Shown here: positions 47,317-59,345 of the stretch, piece by piece | How the letters are laid out: every line of letters starts with the position of its first letter | Numbering within the stretch: the stretch's first letter is position 1 | From: Lineus longissimus | Taxonomy: Eukaryota; Nemertea; Pilidiophora; Heteronemertea; Lineidae | Length of the DNA stretch: 64,000 nucleotides | Direction: 5' to 3' | NCBI RefSeq assembly: GCF_910592395.1 | Contig: NC_088326.1 | Span: 191,001 to 255,000 of the forward strand | Program-made: the position numbers and the translations under genes | Notes under the pieces: model-generated | What the model saw: only the letters and a program-made list of their open reading frames with translations | The model's database searches: none | What the model was told of the DNA's origin: nothing

Positions 47317-47591
47317 TTCACGTTGTACTGTAGCGGATACCTCTTTATTAAGGACATCCTCTCCATTAAGGACACCACTTGTCAGTCGCGAGGGTGTCCT
47401 TAATAGAGAGGTTCTACTGTATATCCATGTTCATTGTCTACAGAAAGGTACCATCGTATGCAAATAATCGAAATTTGAAATATCGAGAGGGGATTTTATT
47501 GAAAATCACTGGTTACGTCAGGGTGAGGAACGAGGCCGGTCCACTGCGTGCGGAGTGTAATGGTACGTCACGTCCCAGGCACTTTCATCGA

Positions 47592-47601
47592 TAGATGGCG
47601 C
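47592..47601 (+). promoter_or_regulatory. CTCF-core-like motif in CAND1 promoter region
   Basis: TAGATGGCGC matches the core YAGRKGGCRS of the animal CTCF motif; the outer CCAS part does not match. It belongs to a 17-mer (47587-47603) that recurs with one difference at 63149-63165. Confidence 0.3.
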
Positions 47602-47613
47602 TAATCAATCAAG

Positions 47614-47623
47614 GTCACGTGAC
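47614..47623 (+). promoter_or_regulatory. palindromic E-box (CLEAR-type) upstream of CAND1
   Basis: GTCACGTGAC is a perfect 10-base palindrome, the preferred site of USF and of MiT/TFE factors. It is 129 bases before the CAND1 ATG. Binding is inferred. Confidence 0.4.
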
Positions 47624-47751
47624 AAAACTTGTCAAAGAAGATTTCACCGGCTTTATTGATAAACAAAATATCGAGCGAAATTGTGCGATTACCTGAGTGA
47701 CAAGCTACAGTTGCGTCTGTTCTATACGTAGCTTATATCAAAGCAGCCAAG

Positions 47752-50700
47752 ATGACGACTGTTTCGTATCAAATCGCTGGTTTGATCGACAAGGTGAGGC
47801 GAGAACTGCACTGGGTTGGGCATGTGGAAATGTTGTCCGCCATGTTTGCGTGCATTTGTACGACCCATTTGTACAGTAGAAATTGTATGCATTTGACTGG
47901 CTTTGCCTTTGCTTCTTAAAAACTGCGTGAATGATTCATGCCATGCATGACTTGCATCAGTAGAAGCCCAAGGTAGAAGCCATTGTTTTGAAATTTTTTT
48001 ACTGTCCACTTGCCCCTCGCCACCATAGCTGTAGGCGTAGACGCCTCCTAAAGTTATGTTTGACAATTTACAATACATCATGATCATCAACAAAAACAAT
48101 GCCAACGGAATGCACGATTGTTGCTGATTTCACTTGGGGTGTTGGATCTTGTGAATTGCGGGATATTAAAGAATGTATAGAATATCGAGAGAAATATTAA
48201 CAGGAAATTTTGCCACGGCAAAAAACATGTTCAAGAATACGAGAGTGAGTCACTGAGTGCGTGATAATTACCCTAACCCTGACGTCATCAGATTTTCATC
48301 TATTCCAGATGAAGTCGGCTGATAAGGATTTCCGGTTCATGGCCACCAATGATCTCATGGTGGAACTGCAGAAAGATTCAATCAAGCTTGATGATGACAG
48401 CGAACGAAAGATTGTCCAGATGTTGCTGCGGTTGTTGGAAGATAAGAACGGCGAGGTCCAGAACCTGGCTGTCAAGTGGTGAGTTACGTTCACAAATTCA
48501 ATTATCTTGTTGTTAAAGGGGGAAAATGCAGGAACAGGGGGCTAATTGACCTCTTCGGGTGACTAATAATATGCACATTAGGAGCACCGCGTCTATTATG
48601 CAAGGGCTGTTTTTAAAAAGATAAGGACAGTTGTCAAAATCACCAGAACTTTGTTGCTGTCAGCACCTGATTGTATCTGTATTTCAGTATGTATGGCTGA
48701 AGTAGGTTCTGTTCGTAACTCTCATGCATTTTCTGATGTTTTCTTATGTTGTTCAATGGTGATGTTCTTCCAGCCTTGGTCCATTGGTAAACAAGGTGAA
48801 AGAGTTCCAGGTAGAGACGATTGTTGACACGCTGTGCACCAACATGCTGTCAGAGAAAGAGCAACTCCGTGATATCTCGAGTATTGGCCTCAAGACAGTC
48901 ATCAGTGAGCTGCCGCCATCGTCCACCGTTCTCGCTGGCAACATCTGTAAGAAGATTACAAGTCGACTGACCAGTGCCATAACTAAGGTAAGGTGTCAGG
49001 ATTTAGCACAAAAAAGTAAGAGGCTGGGTGTTATGAGGCCGTCAGTGCCAGGACTGTCTACTTGTCACAGGGGCAGTACTGGGCACTGCTTTACTGAGTG
49101 GGAAGTATCTTGATCAAGGTAAGTCAGGACAGTCTACTTGTCACAGGGGCAGTACTTTACTGGGCACTGCTTTACTGAGTGGGAAGTATCTTGATCAAGG
49201 TAAGTCAGGACTGTCTACTTGTCACAGGGGCAGTACTTTACTGGGCACTGCTTTACTGAGTGGGAAGTATCTTGATCAAGGTAAGTCAGGACAGTCTACT
49301 TGTCACAGGGGCAGTACTGGGCACTGCTTTACTGAGTGGGAAGTATCTTGATCAAGGTAAGTCAATCTCCAGGATCATTCACCTGTGAGGTCCTCTGGAT
49401 GTATCAAAGCTTTCTCTCATATTTTCTATCACAGAACCCTTTCAGGTCAGTTGGCCTCAAAACGGGAAAAGTATAAAAACAAGTTTGTCATTTGCATTCA
49501 CAATAAAATCTCCTTCTGTCCCGCAGCAAGATGACGTCCCTGTACAGCTTGAAGCGTTGGATATCCTGGCTGATCTGCTTAGTCGTTATGGCGGCCTTCT
49601 CGTTAACTTCCACCAGTTCATCCAGCAGGCTTTACTGCCCCAGTTAGCAAGTCAGCGCCTCGCGGTCAGGAAAAGGTCCATCATTGCCCTAGGTGAGGAA
49701 AGAATGGTCGTTACATTTGCCAAATAACCTTTCTGGTATTGAATTTTAATGGAATTAAAAGAATTGTGATGAGCGTATGAAAATGCAAGGCACTCTTTGA
49801 GCTGAATAGCAAATCGGTTGAGACACTGAGGAAAGTCTTGTTGCCTTTGGCTTGTATCACTGTATGTAGACGCAGTGTTCCTCAGAATGAAGTCCTGTCG
49901 AAGACATCGGAGTCATCAGTTACAGAAACATAACTCATACCCATCGTTTCAGGTTTCTTGGTGCAGAGTTGTAACAGCGTGTTATTCCAGGAGTTGATCG
50001 AGTTTCTGTTACGGGAGCTGAACAAGAACACAAACATCTCAACCACGAGGACTTACATCCAGTGCATCGGAGCAATCAGGTAAGGCTTTATCAAGCAAGC
50101 ACTGAGGTCTAAGTGAGAAATGTTAGGGTTTAGAGTCACACAGAGAAGTCTGTACTGTGCCTGTGATCAGAGAAGAGTAATCGCGTATTTTGTTTCCAGT
50201 CGTCAGGCAGGGCACAGAATCGGTGAATACCTCGAGAAGATCGTCCCGATAGTCATGAAATTCTGCCAAGTTGAGGACGATGAGTTACGGGAGTTCTGTA
50301 TCCAGGCATTTGAGTCTTTCATCAGGCGGTGTCCCAAAGAGATCCATAGCCATATTCCACCGGTAAGTCATAGGGTTGATTTGGCATCAAGCACGCACAG
50401 ATGACATCCTCTCAATATTGGAAGGTGAAGACATTGTCTTCGATGACAACGAAACCATGATGATAGACTAGTTCAACTGCACAGAGCTCTGTGATGTCAT
50501 CAAATGACACAGAGTCAATGTCTGTGAGAGTGGTAAAACATCATTTACCATTCATGGTAACGTATGCCTCCCAATATTGCATCATCGCACTTAATGTAGA
50601 ATGTCTCCATTCTTTTTCCTTCGCTCCGTGGGGAGTATCGCAGTCCGGCTGTGATACAGTACTCGTGCCTGTATAGTGAGTGTCAGAGTTAATCACAAAA

Positions 50701-53565
50701 TGATGTCAGTGTCCTCGGCTCCATGAATTGATTCAAACTTCTCGCTCAGATCACGACCATCTGCCTGAAATACCTGTGTTACGACCCTAACTATAACTAT
50801 GACGATGAGGATGAGGATGATGCCATGGATGCAGATGATGGGGACGAGGATGGAGAGAGTGATGATGAGTATAGCGATGACGATGACATGAGCTGGAAAG
50901 TACGACGAGCATCGGCTAAATGTCTCGATGCGATTGTAGGAACGCGGCATGAGATGTTGACAGAGTTTTACAAGACCATCTCACCTGCTTTGATTGGACG
51001 ATTCAAAGGTGATTTGTTTTTGTCTGTTTTAAGAAACAATTGGATAATGAATCGAGAGCAGCGTGTCAACTTGAATGCTCTATGTTACATGTAGGGATTT
51101 GTTATGCAATGGAGGAGGAAACCAGAGGACCCACATCTCATGAGCATGCTTCAAAAGAGATGGTCACTCTTTGTTTTTTTTCTGTCAAAATGGTGTTTAT
51201 CATGGAGATTCTTTTTCTTTGATAGAACGAGAAGAAAATGTGAAGGCTGACATTTTCCACGCTTACATCACTTTATTGAAACAGACGAAACCAGCAGTCG
51301 CGTCTGATCCTGACGCCATGGATGAGGACCAGAGGTGAGTTGAGGTCTTCTGTTCTGGTACAACACCAGGGTCTCCCACTTCCAAGTCAACACACACAGA
51401 ATTCTCCACCTATGACCTAGTTATATGATTACTGGATTCTCTAATTGACCTCTTCCCATTTCAGTCCGGTCAGCCTCCTTCAGTATCAGATCCCCCAGAT
51501 CGTCATGGCCATCAACAAACAGCTGAAGGAGAAGAGCATCAAGACTCGCCAGGGCTGCTTCACGTTACTGACGGAGCTTGTCATGGTCCTGCCTGGAGCG
51601 TTAACTGATCACATCCCTGCTCTCATTGGTGGAATCAAGTTTTCCCTGGGGTGAGTTGTCTATCTCATGGTTACGCTGGCTCAGCAGACGACCCTGCCCA
51701 AACTATGGTGCGGGTGAAAAACTGTTTGAAGAAAAATTGACTGTTTAAACCAATGGAACATTGTCTGTTATATTGATTCCAAAACATTCTGTCAGGTTTT
51801 GTAGACTATCTCCAATATTGATGATGTTGTGTTTCCAGGGATAAGACATCGAGCTCCAACATGAAGATTGACACATTGGCGTTCATGTACTGTCTATTGG
51901 TCCACCACAGCCCGACAGTCTTTCATCAACACATCTCGGATCTTGTGCCACCCATCGTCATCGCCGTCGGTGATCCGTTCTATAAAATAACCTCCGAGGC
52001 TTTATTGGTGACACAACAACTCATCAAGGTCATTAGGCCTTTAGGTAAGAAGATGTCTGTCAAATCTTTTCCTGCAGGCAGGCATCAAGTTGACGTGCCC
52101 ATGTCTGCATTTCTGACTAATGAGGAGCGAGTCCCTCGGACCTCACAAACTACTCCTGTTTCTCACTTTGAGGTCTCCTATGCCTGCCCTGGCAAACAGC
52201 CACAACCTGTTTATCAAAGTTCAAAAGCCCTGGATCTTTCCTCGTGAGCGCCATTCTCATTCCATGTCATTCTGTTTCAGATGTGAAAGTGCAGTTCAAC
52301 TATGCCCCGTACGTGAAGGATCTGTACAAGTGCGCCCTCCACCGGCTGATGGCAGCCGACATTGACCAAGAGGTGAAGGAAAGAGCCATCTCGTGCATGT
52401 AAGTTGCTGTAGGAAGTAGAAGCTGGAAGACCATTTGTGTTTCAGAAGTGAGGAGTTGTTAATGGATCAACATGTTTCCTCCTGCAGTACTGGCACTGAT
52501 TATCTCATCGTTTCAGGGGTCAGATCATCTGTAACGTAGGAGACACGCTGACATCCGAGATGAAAACATGCTTGCCAATCTTTATGGAGAGGTTGAAGAA
52601 TGAAATCACCAGGTTAACGACCGTCAAGGCTCTCACCATCATCGCAGGGTGAGTTCTCGTATCTCTTAAATTGCAGAAGAATACGTCATCAATTGTGATG
52701 TCATCACGTAGTGTACCTTGATAGTACAGCACTGAACACAGTAATTACAAAGGTATTTAATGCGACGTGACACTGCTTATGTGGCTCCAGTGGTAGTGAG
52801 AACAAGCACCACTTTGGTTCCAGAATATGAGCGGTGGTACATTTCCCGCACTTGACATACATTCCAGTTCACCACTGAAGATTGACTTGACGCCAGTCTT
52901 GGGCGACGCCATCCCAATCCTGGCCTCATTCCTCCGCAAGAATCACCGAGCCCTGAAGCTCTCCACGTTGACGTGCCTGGATGTGTTCTGTAAGAATTAC
53001 GGCAGCTCAGTGACGTCACAGATGGTGAATGAGATCATGAAAGAGGTTCCACCACTGATTAGCGACAGTGATTTACATGTTTCACAGGTAAGGCAAGGGT
53101 GTTTACCGGGGATGAGGAAGGGCCAAGGTTGCCCCTGGTTAAGTTTGTGGAGTTCAGGCATGTTGTGTGTTTTATGTGAACAGGCACTTTGTTGTGGGAA
53201 AATGCTCCATGATTTGGAGCGTAGTCTCACCTCAAACAGAGAAGCAACAGATGGTTGCCATTGACAACCAGCTTACCAGGTGCACTGATATGCAAGAGTC
53301 GGCACAGTTTTATCACCATGGATTAGCATATTGTTGTCGTCATCAAAATTGTGTTTTCTTCCAGCTGAGTATGACTCTCCTGACGTCAATTACCAAGGTG
53401 CACAGAGCCTCAATGTCCAGCATCCAGAACCTCATCCTACCGCAGATCCTCGTATTAGTACGGTCACCGCTCCTCCAGGGCGGCGCTCTACTCGCTATGC
53501 TCGAGTTCTTCCAGGCACTTGTTTCATCTGGCGCGCCTGGGTTAGGATTTAAAGAACTTATTCAG
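47752..53565 (+). other. CAND1: CAND1 exons 1-14
   Basis: Exons 47752-47793, 48309-48478, 48774-48987, 49527-49692, 49953-50079, 50200-50362, 50750-51008, 51226-51334, 51465-51650, 51839-52044, 52281-52398, 52517-52648, 52868-53087 and 53365-53565. Every join was checked for phase, and protein continuity was checked against the vertebrate protein as remembered. The open frame that continues past 52044 is intronic. Confidence 0.92.
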
Positions 53566-56500
53566 GTGAGAAGATAACATTATCTCAGCTTAGCTTAGCC
53601 AAAGTCACTGAAGGCGACGCTGTTGGGAACTGCAGAAGATCAGCAGCAAACAGCTGATTTTGTCACCTTGCATGACCTGAGGATGGCTACTTTATCTCCA
53701 AATGGCGAAGAATCCCAATTGGCAATGCTTGTCTGTTTCAGATGTTACTCTACCCGATCTATGACCCGAACCATTCAGCGCAGCCACCCAACACAAACCT
53801 GGCGGTCCACAAACAAGCGTTCCACTCTATTGCTAAGTGTGTTGCCATGCTGACCATAACGTGTCAGTCTGAGGCAACGGCCGTTGTCCGCCAGTTCATC
53901 AGGGACATCAAGAATCCAAAGTCGACGGATTCCATCCGATTATTCAGTTTATTGAGTATCGGAGAAATAGGCAAGAAAATGTAAGTGCATTGGCTCTTCA
54001 ACATTTGGGAACATGTTCAAAAAGAAATATCGTAAAATTTGATATAACTCTGTCAGACCTCTTCCGCCTCTGAAGGTAATAACTTGCAGTTGGAATGGCT
54101 GTAATGGTGGCCCACAGAGAGGGTTGGAATGGCTGTAATGGTGGCCCGCAGAGAGGGTTGGAATGGCTGTAATGGTGGCCCGCAGAGAGGGTTGGAATGG
54201 CTGTAATGGTGGCCCACAGAGAGGGTTGGAATGGCTGTAATGGTGGCCCACAGAGAGGGTTGGAATGGCTGTAATGGTGGCCCACAGAGAGGGTTGGAAT
54301 GGCTGTAATGGTGGCCCACAGAGAGGGTTGGACTGCCTCATCACTTCCCCTTAATTGATGCCGCTGTATCAACTACTCATAAGACTGTTGTTCTAATTCC
54401 AGAGATCTTAGTGCACATGGAGACCTAGAACAGGTGATCATGGAAGCCTTCTCGTCCCAAAATGAAGACGTCAAAACAGCTTCATCTTATGCTTTAGGTA
54501 AGATAACCGGTGATCTGATCTAGTCTTGGTGCTTGACACACTCACTAGAGGGCAGGTGATAACCGGTGATCTGATCTAGTCTTGGTGCTTGACACACTCA
54601 CTAGAGGGCAGGTGATAACCGGTGATCTGATCTAGTCTTGGTGCTTGACACACTCACTAGAGGGCAGGTGATAACCGGTGATCTGATCTAGTCTTGGTGC
54701 TTGACACACTCACTAGAGGGCAGGTGATAACCGGTGATCTGATCTAGTCTTGGTGCTTGACACACTCACTAGAGGGCAGGTGATAACCGGCGATCTGATC
54801 TAGTCTTGGTGCTTGACACACTCACTAGAGGGCAGGTGATAACCGGCGATCTGATCTAGTCTTGGTGCTTGACACACTCACTAGAGGGCAGGTGATAACC
54901 GGTGATCTGATCTAGTCTTGGTGCTTGACACACTCACTAGAGGGCAGGTGAGCTTTAGCTGCCATAAGGGCATAATGTGTGAGTAGGTTACAACCTCGGG
55001 TGGATTCTCTGACTTCTCTGCAGGACTGCTTTCAAGATGGCTTGCTATCTCGTGTTCGTTTCTAGGGCTATGCTGGCCTTGTGAGAGCATCAAGGGCAAA
55101 GGAGGATTTTATGATGAATCGTTGCTCCATGACATGGTGTATTGAAGTGCTGGTAGTTATTGGTGACGAGGTTGTTATGACAAGCTCATGGTAATGGCAT
55201 CCAAAATGAATTCAATGAAATGATCATCCTGACAGTGATGTTTTCTGCTGAATTTCAGGTAATATAAGTGTTGGTAACTTGACGCGGTTCCTTCCGTTCG
55301 TCCTCGACGAGATCAAGAAACAACCAAAGAGACAATATCTTCTCCTTCACTCACTTAAAGAGGTAAACATCACTTCAGAGCAGACATGATCAGCATTTGA
55401 AAAATTTGGTCACTTTTATATCAAAATGTGTCTTTGAGCAGAATGTTCACTTTGGTTGTGAATCTGAGCCTTGTTATGACAGAATGGTGAACCAAAAGCA
55501 ATAATCATTCTTGTGATTTCTTCCAGATCATCAGTTGTCAGTCTGGTAGCTCATCAACGATCCATGCTCTACAGCCGTATGTGGAATCCATCTGGAATCT
55601 TCTCATCAGCCATTGCGAGTGTTCAGAGGAGGGCACACGCAATGTGGTGGCCGAGTGCCTCGGAAAGTTAACGCTCATCGACCCAGCTCCTCTCCTTCGT
55701 AGACTGAAGAGCTACCTGTCGTCACCATCGCCAATGACGAGAAGTACTGTTGTGACGGCCGTCAAATTTACAATTTCAGATCATGTGAGTTGATGATTCA
55801 AGTTTAGATTATTCAGATAGTTCTGTGGCAAAATGTGACATGTTTCTTTTCTTCCAAACTCGGCCATTAAGGTATCATGACAACTACAGTCTCTGCTACT
55901 TGGATGACTAAGGTGTAATCAACTTTCCATTGCCTTCCAGCCTCAGCCAATCGATCAACTCCTGAAGGCCAGCATGGGCGACTTCCTCCAGACACTGCAG
56001 GATTCGGATCTAAACGTACGACGTGTGGCGTTAGTCGCTTTCAACTCGGCAGCTCACAACAAACCAGTTCTTATTCGCGATTTACTCGACAGTGTGCTAC
56101 CTCATTTGTACGAGGAAACGAAGATTAGGGTAAGTCATGTAAAGATAGAGATGGCATTTTTGGCTATGCTGGTCTTTCTTATATTGCTAGTTGCCTCCTG
56201 GTGAAGTTTTTTAGGAGTTTATAGTTTTGGGTTTATAGTGTGATCTCAACAACTGTAGAGGTGTCATCTGACTTAACACTTTAACCGTGGTCTATCCACT
56301 CATGATGTGAGTACAGTGCATTGCCACTACTGCAAACTTTAACCGTGGTCTATCCACTCATGATGTGAGTACAGTGCATTGCCACTACTGCACAATAATA
56401 TGATCTTTTTTGATTTGCAGAAGGAGCTTATTCGTGAAGTAGAAATGGGTCCGTTCAAACACACGGTCGATGATGGTCTCGATATTCGAAAGGTGAGAAA

Positions 56501-57624
56501 ATGAGTTTCAAACTTCCGAACAGCTGCAATTTACTTGATTTCTTTCATCAGTGGGTAAGTGAGAATGAGAGTGGAAACAGCTTGTGGTGAACTACACCTC
56601 TGTGTCAACAGACAAGTCACACAGAAACTCACCGGTATTGGCACGACCACAGTGTCGTCCAGCTCACACTCTAAATGAAGGCATGTGGTCATCTTTGTCT
56701 TGTTTCATTTTCAGGCTGCGTTCGAGTGCATGTACACGTTGTTGGATTCCTGCCTCGACCGTATTGACATTTTTGAATTCTTAAACCACGTCGAAGAAGG
56801 CCTGAAAGATCACTATGATATTAAGATGTTGACGTACCTTATGTTAGTGAGATTAGCTCATCTGTGTCCTAATGCTATGTTACAACGTAAGTACCCCACA
56901 TACACACTGTCAAGTGTCACTATCTCATACGGTCTGCTATAATATGGCTTCAGTTTTGTCCAACAGGTGGCCAACAGGGCTCCATCTCAAGTCTTATCTT
57001 TGGTCAGCAGCGCCAGTTGGCCAGCTCAATGAAAAGAGTGTAGTAGCAATACTTGTAGTGTGAGGAAGGTGGGCCATGACTCCTCTTGCATCAACCAATC
57101 GACATCTAATCTTCCTCTTGCAGGACTCGATCGCCTGGTCGAACCCCTGAAGACAACATGCACGGCAAAGGTCAAGGCCAACTCGGTAAAACAGGAATTT
57201 GAAAAACAAGACGAGTTGAAGCGTTCGGCGATGAGAGCTGTGGCGTCACTTTTAACAATATCAGATGCGGGTAAGTGGAGAGACCTTGTGTCATGAATCA
57301 GTTTCTGCCTCGATCCATTGTAAGCAGTGGAGTCTCTCTCCTCAAGCAGCAATACGCCTCAGGCTTGTTTGGTGCGGGTTCTCCAAAGTTGTGAATCACT
57401 CACGGCAGTTGTCTTGGAGATAAAGCAATACAATTCTTTCTCTTACAGAAAAAAGTCTGCAGATGACGGAATTTCTCTCGCAGATCAAATCGAACCCGGA
57501 GCTGAACTACATGTTCGAAAACGTCCAAAAAGACGCAGCATCGAGTGGGTCGGATGTGTCTCTTATGGAGACTAATTACGGAGATAGTCGTGGAGCGGTG
57601 GGAGTTACCAAGCGTGAATTCTAA
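47752..57624 (+). CDS. CAND1: CAND1, cullin-associated NEDD8-dissociated protein
   Basis: CAND1 wraps unneddylated cullin-RBX1 and swaps substrate receptors of SCF-type ubiquitin ligases. It is an all-HEAT-repeat protein. Twenty-three predicted exons give 3765 bases, about 1254 residues against about 1230 in vertebrates, all in phase with no stop. Landmarks: [13 protein letters not shown] near residue 20, [13 protein letters not shown] near 80, an acidic loop at about 311-346 ([18 protein letters not shown], then [12 protein letters not shown]), [19 protein letters not shown]-like sequence near 510, [20 protein letters not shown] near 750, [20 protein letters not shown] near 1060, and [20 protein letters not shown] near 1160. 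The start [14 protein letters not shown] matches the family N-terminus (MAS-SYHISNLLEK). The C-terminal 20 or so residues after NVQKDAASS differ from vertebrates. Identification is certain. Confidence 0.97.
49048..49362 (+). repeat. 70-80-bp tandem repeat with donor-like junctions, four copies
   Basis: Each unit has CTACTTGTCACAGGGGCAGT, GGGCACTGCTTTACTGAGTG and GGAAGTATCTTGATCAAGGTAAGTC-type ends. Two copies carry an extra TTTACT... insertion, so lengths alternate. AAGGTAAGTCA recurs at the unit ends. Begins 60 bases after the donor of CAND1 exon 3, whose sequence ACTAAGGTAAGGTGTCAGGA resembles the junction. Confidence 0.9.
54090..54331 (+). repeat. 34-bp minisatellite, seven copies
   Basis: Unit TTGGAATGGCTGTAATGGTG then GCCC(A/G)CAGAGAGGG. 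In the intron between CAND1 exons 15 and 16. Open frames on the minus strand are repeat artefacts. Confidence 0.95.
54502..54950 (+). repeat. 56-bp minisatellite, eight copies
   Basis: Unit ATAACCGG(T/C)GATCTGATCT then AGTCTTGGTGCTTGACACAC then TCACTAGAGGGCAGGTG. The first unit begins only 5 bases after the donor GT (54498) of CAND1 exon 16, and each internal junction reads CAGGTGATAAC, also donor-like. Confidence 0.95.
56277..56392 (+). repeat. 58-bp tandem duplication
   Basis: ACTTTAACCGTGGTCTATCC ... CATTGCCACTACTGCA occurs twice in tandem, in the CAND1 intron before the exon at 56421. Confidence 0.9.
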
Positions 57625-58532
57625 ATTCCTCAGCTTATGTGTTTATTACCAAGCTTGACTCTTTTTGAATCAGACTTTGAACTTTTCAGTGATCTACTGT
57701 GAACCAGCCTATTCCTCTAAGCCCATATTGGAAAATGTTAACTGTTTTATTATCACAGTTTAGGAGGCAAACATGAATATTAAAATCTCTGATAGATTAA
57801 CCATTCCACTTTTGAGCAAACGCAGAATTTTGAAAATGAAAACGTTGACCATGTTAAAATTCGATGGAATGTTTAGTGATTGAGGTAGCTATATATTGGT
57901 AGAGTTACAAGCCGATCTTGAAATGGTGTTTTAAACCAGCAATTCACTAACAGTTCACACAAACAGTTGTTCCGCAATAATAAGGAGGTTCACAGTGTGG
58001 CTTGTAAGAGTCACACAGCTAAAATATGTGCAACTTTTTAAATATTGTATGTGCTATTGGTTAAACCGTCAGCTAAAGCTGATTCTACCGTTTCATGTGG
58101 GGTTATTTGAGGATTAGGTGACCTTCCAGGAAGGTTGTCCAGATTACTCTCACTCACTTATTACTTGATTGTTAGATGTCTAAAACAACGCTATAAAGTC
58201 CTAATCGAAGTTTGTCCCAGCAAAAATAGTTGGCACGGAAAGGCTGAGGGTGAATTCTTACTCAATCACGGACTAAAGGGGGTCAACAATAAGGGGGGAA
58301 AGGGGGACGTGTCCTGTCATTCTAAGCCAAATCCGATTAAACCTGAATCCCGCTTAAGTTAACATGTCTAGCTCCAGACCATTCCCCTCTAAACATGACC
58401 AGTATTCACCCGCGCATGACTGAATATTGTGTTACTGTTGGTTGGCGTTTGGTGTATAAATGTGTCCAGAGCATTGAAAAGAAATGTGTTCACCTGTCAG
58501 TCAGAGTTGGAATAGGTGATGTAATTTGTGAA

Positions 58533-58538
58533 AATAAA
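58533..58538 (+). terminator. CAND1 polyadenylation signal
   Basis: AATAAA about 910 bases after the CAND1 stop; no earlier canonical hexamer was noticed. The 3' UTR would then be about 930 bases, with nothing recognisable in it. Confidence 0.5.
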
Positions 58539-58557
58539 GCGGTTGTAAATAGAAATT

Positions 58558-58706
58558 CTCATCTCTCACCATTTTGGCGACACTGTGTAGGTGCAAGGGC
58601 TGATTCTGTCCTGTCGGGTTGTGACTGTCTCATCTCTCACCGTTTTGGCGACACTGTGTAGCTGCAAGGGCCGATTCTGTCCTGTCGGGTTGTGACTGTC
58701 TCATCT
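58558..58706 (+). repeat. 71-bp tandem duplication
   Basis: CATCTCTCACC(A/G)TTTTGGCG to GTCGGGTTGTGACTGTCT is present twice (58560, 58631) plus a partial third copy. Related GTGACTGTCTCATCTCTC sequence lies at 58880-58905. Between the convergent CAND1 and NUP42 genes. Confidence 0.88.
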
Positions 58707-59044
58707 CTCCAAATGTTGCTGTTGGTACATTATTGGCAACTTCAAGACGACTACTAGATTTGCCAAGCTACTTGGGCTGCCAAGTGAGGTACTTGGATTG
58801 AGAAGTCGGGTGTGTGCATTGGACCCGTCTTCAAAAGCTCAGTGAGATTGAGACCATGGAGCAGTCGGGTCTGATTCAGTCTTGATTGAGACTGTCTCAT
58901 CTCTCTGTTTCTTTGTGCGGTAACACCATGGAGCTGCAAGGCCCAATTCATTCTGGTTGTGACCAGCAATTGGTCCATGGAGGTTTGACGTTAGATCCTG
59001 TCATAGGAATACCAAGAAAATGCTGTCTTAACAATTGAATACAA

Positions 59045-59050
59045 TTTATT
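59045..59050 (-). terminator. NUP42 polyadenylation signal
   Basis: TTTATT on the + strand is AATAAA on the minus strand, about 295 bases after the NUP42 stop. The CAND1 and NUP42 3' ends would be separated by about 0.5 kb. Confidence 0.55.
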
Positions 59051-59345
59051 CTGTATGAAATCATTATCACACCACGAACGATTGCTATACATGAATCAAC
59101 CGAACAATGGCATTTCTTCACAGTATACAGGTACATGAATAAAGCCAAAAAAAGAGGAAATGGTTTAGGTTTAGTCTCTCTGCGGACCCTTCGCAAAAGA
59201 CTACTTATGGCTTCACCCTGCTAGATGTACCCTTCAAGTACCCAAGGTAAGTCTTGAACATTGAGGGATGGAGTGCTCTGGTACAATGTCGTTGCCACTG
59301 ACAGGTTTTCAACTGCCTGTGGATTATTGAAATATTTCTACATGA

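Larger units (their letters stand above)
44400..47751 (+). other. DCDC2 3' UTR and DCDC2-CAND1 intergenic region
   Basis: About 3.3 kb without coding sequence. I found no AATAAA soon after the DCDC2 stop. It contains an X-box-like minisatellite (44927), a degenerate run of about four roughly 33-bp TCTGGTTGTGACAGCATCTG-type units at 46762-46900, a dispersed repeat (46944), GTGTCCTTAATAGAGAGGT-type sequence at 47340-47415, and the presumed CAND1 promoter. Confidence 0.65.
53742..57624 (+). other. CAND1: CAND1 exons 15-23
   Basis: Exons 53742-53980, 54403-54497, 55259-55362, 55527-55784, 55941-56129, 56421-56492, 56715-56886, 57124-57270 and 57449-57624. The stop is TAA at 57622-57624. The last exon encodes [20 protein letters not shown], matching the family C-terminus, then a divergent tail ending TKREF. 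Confidence 0.93.
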
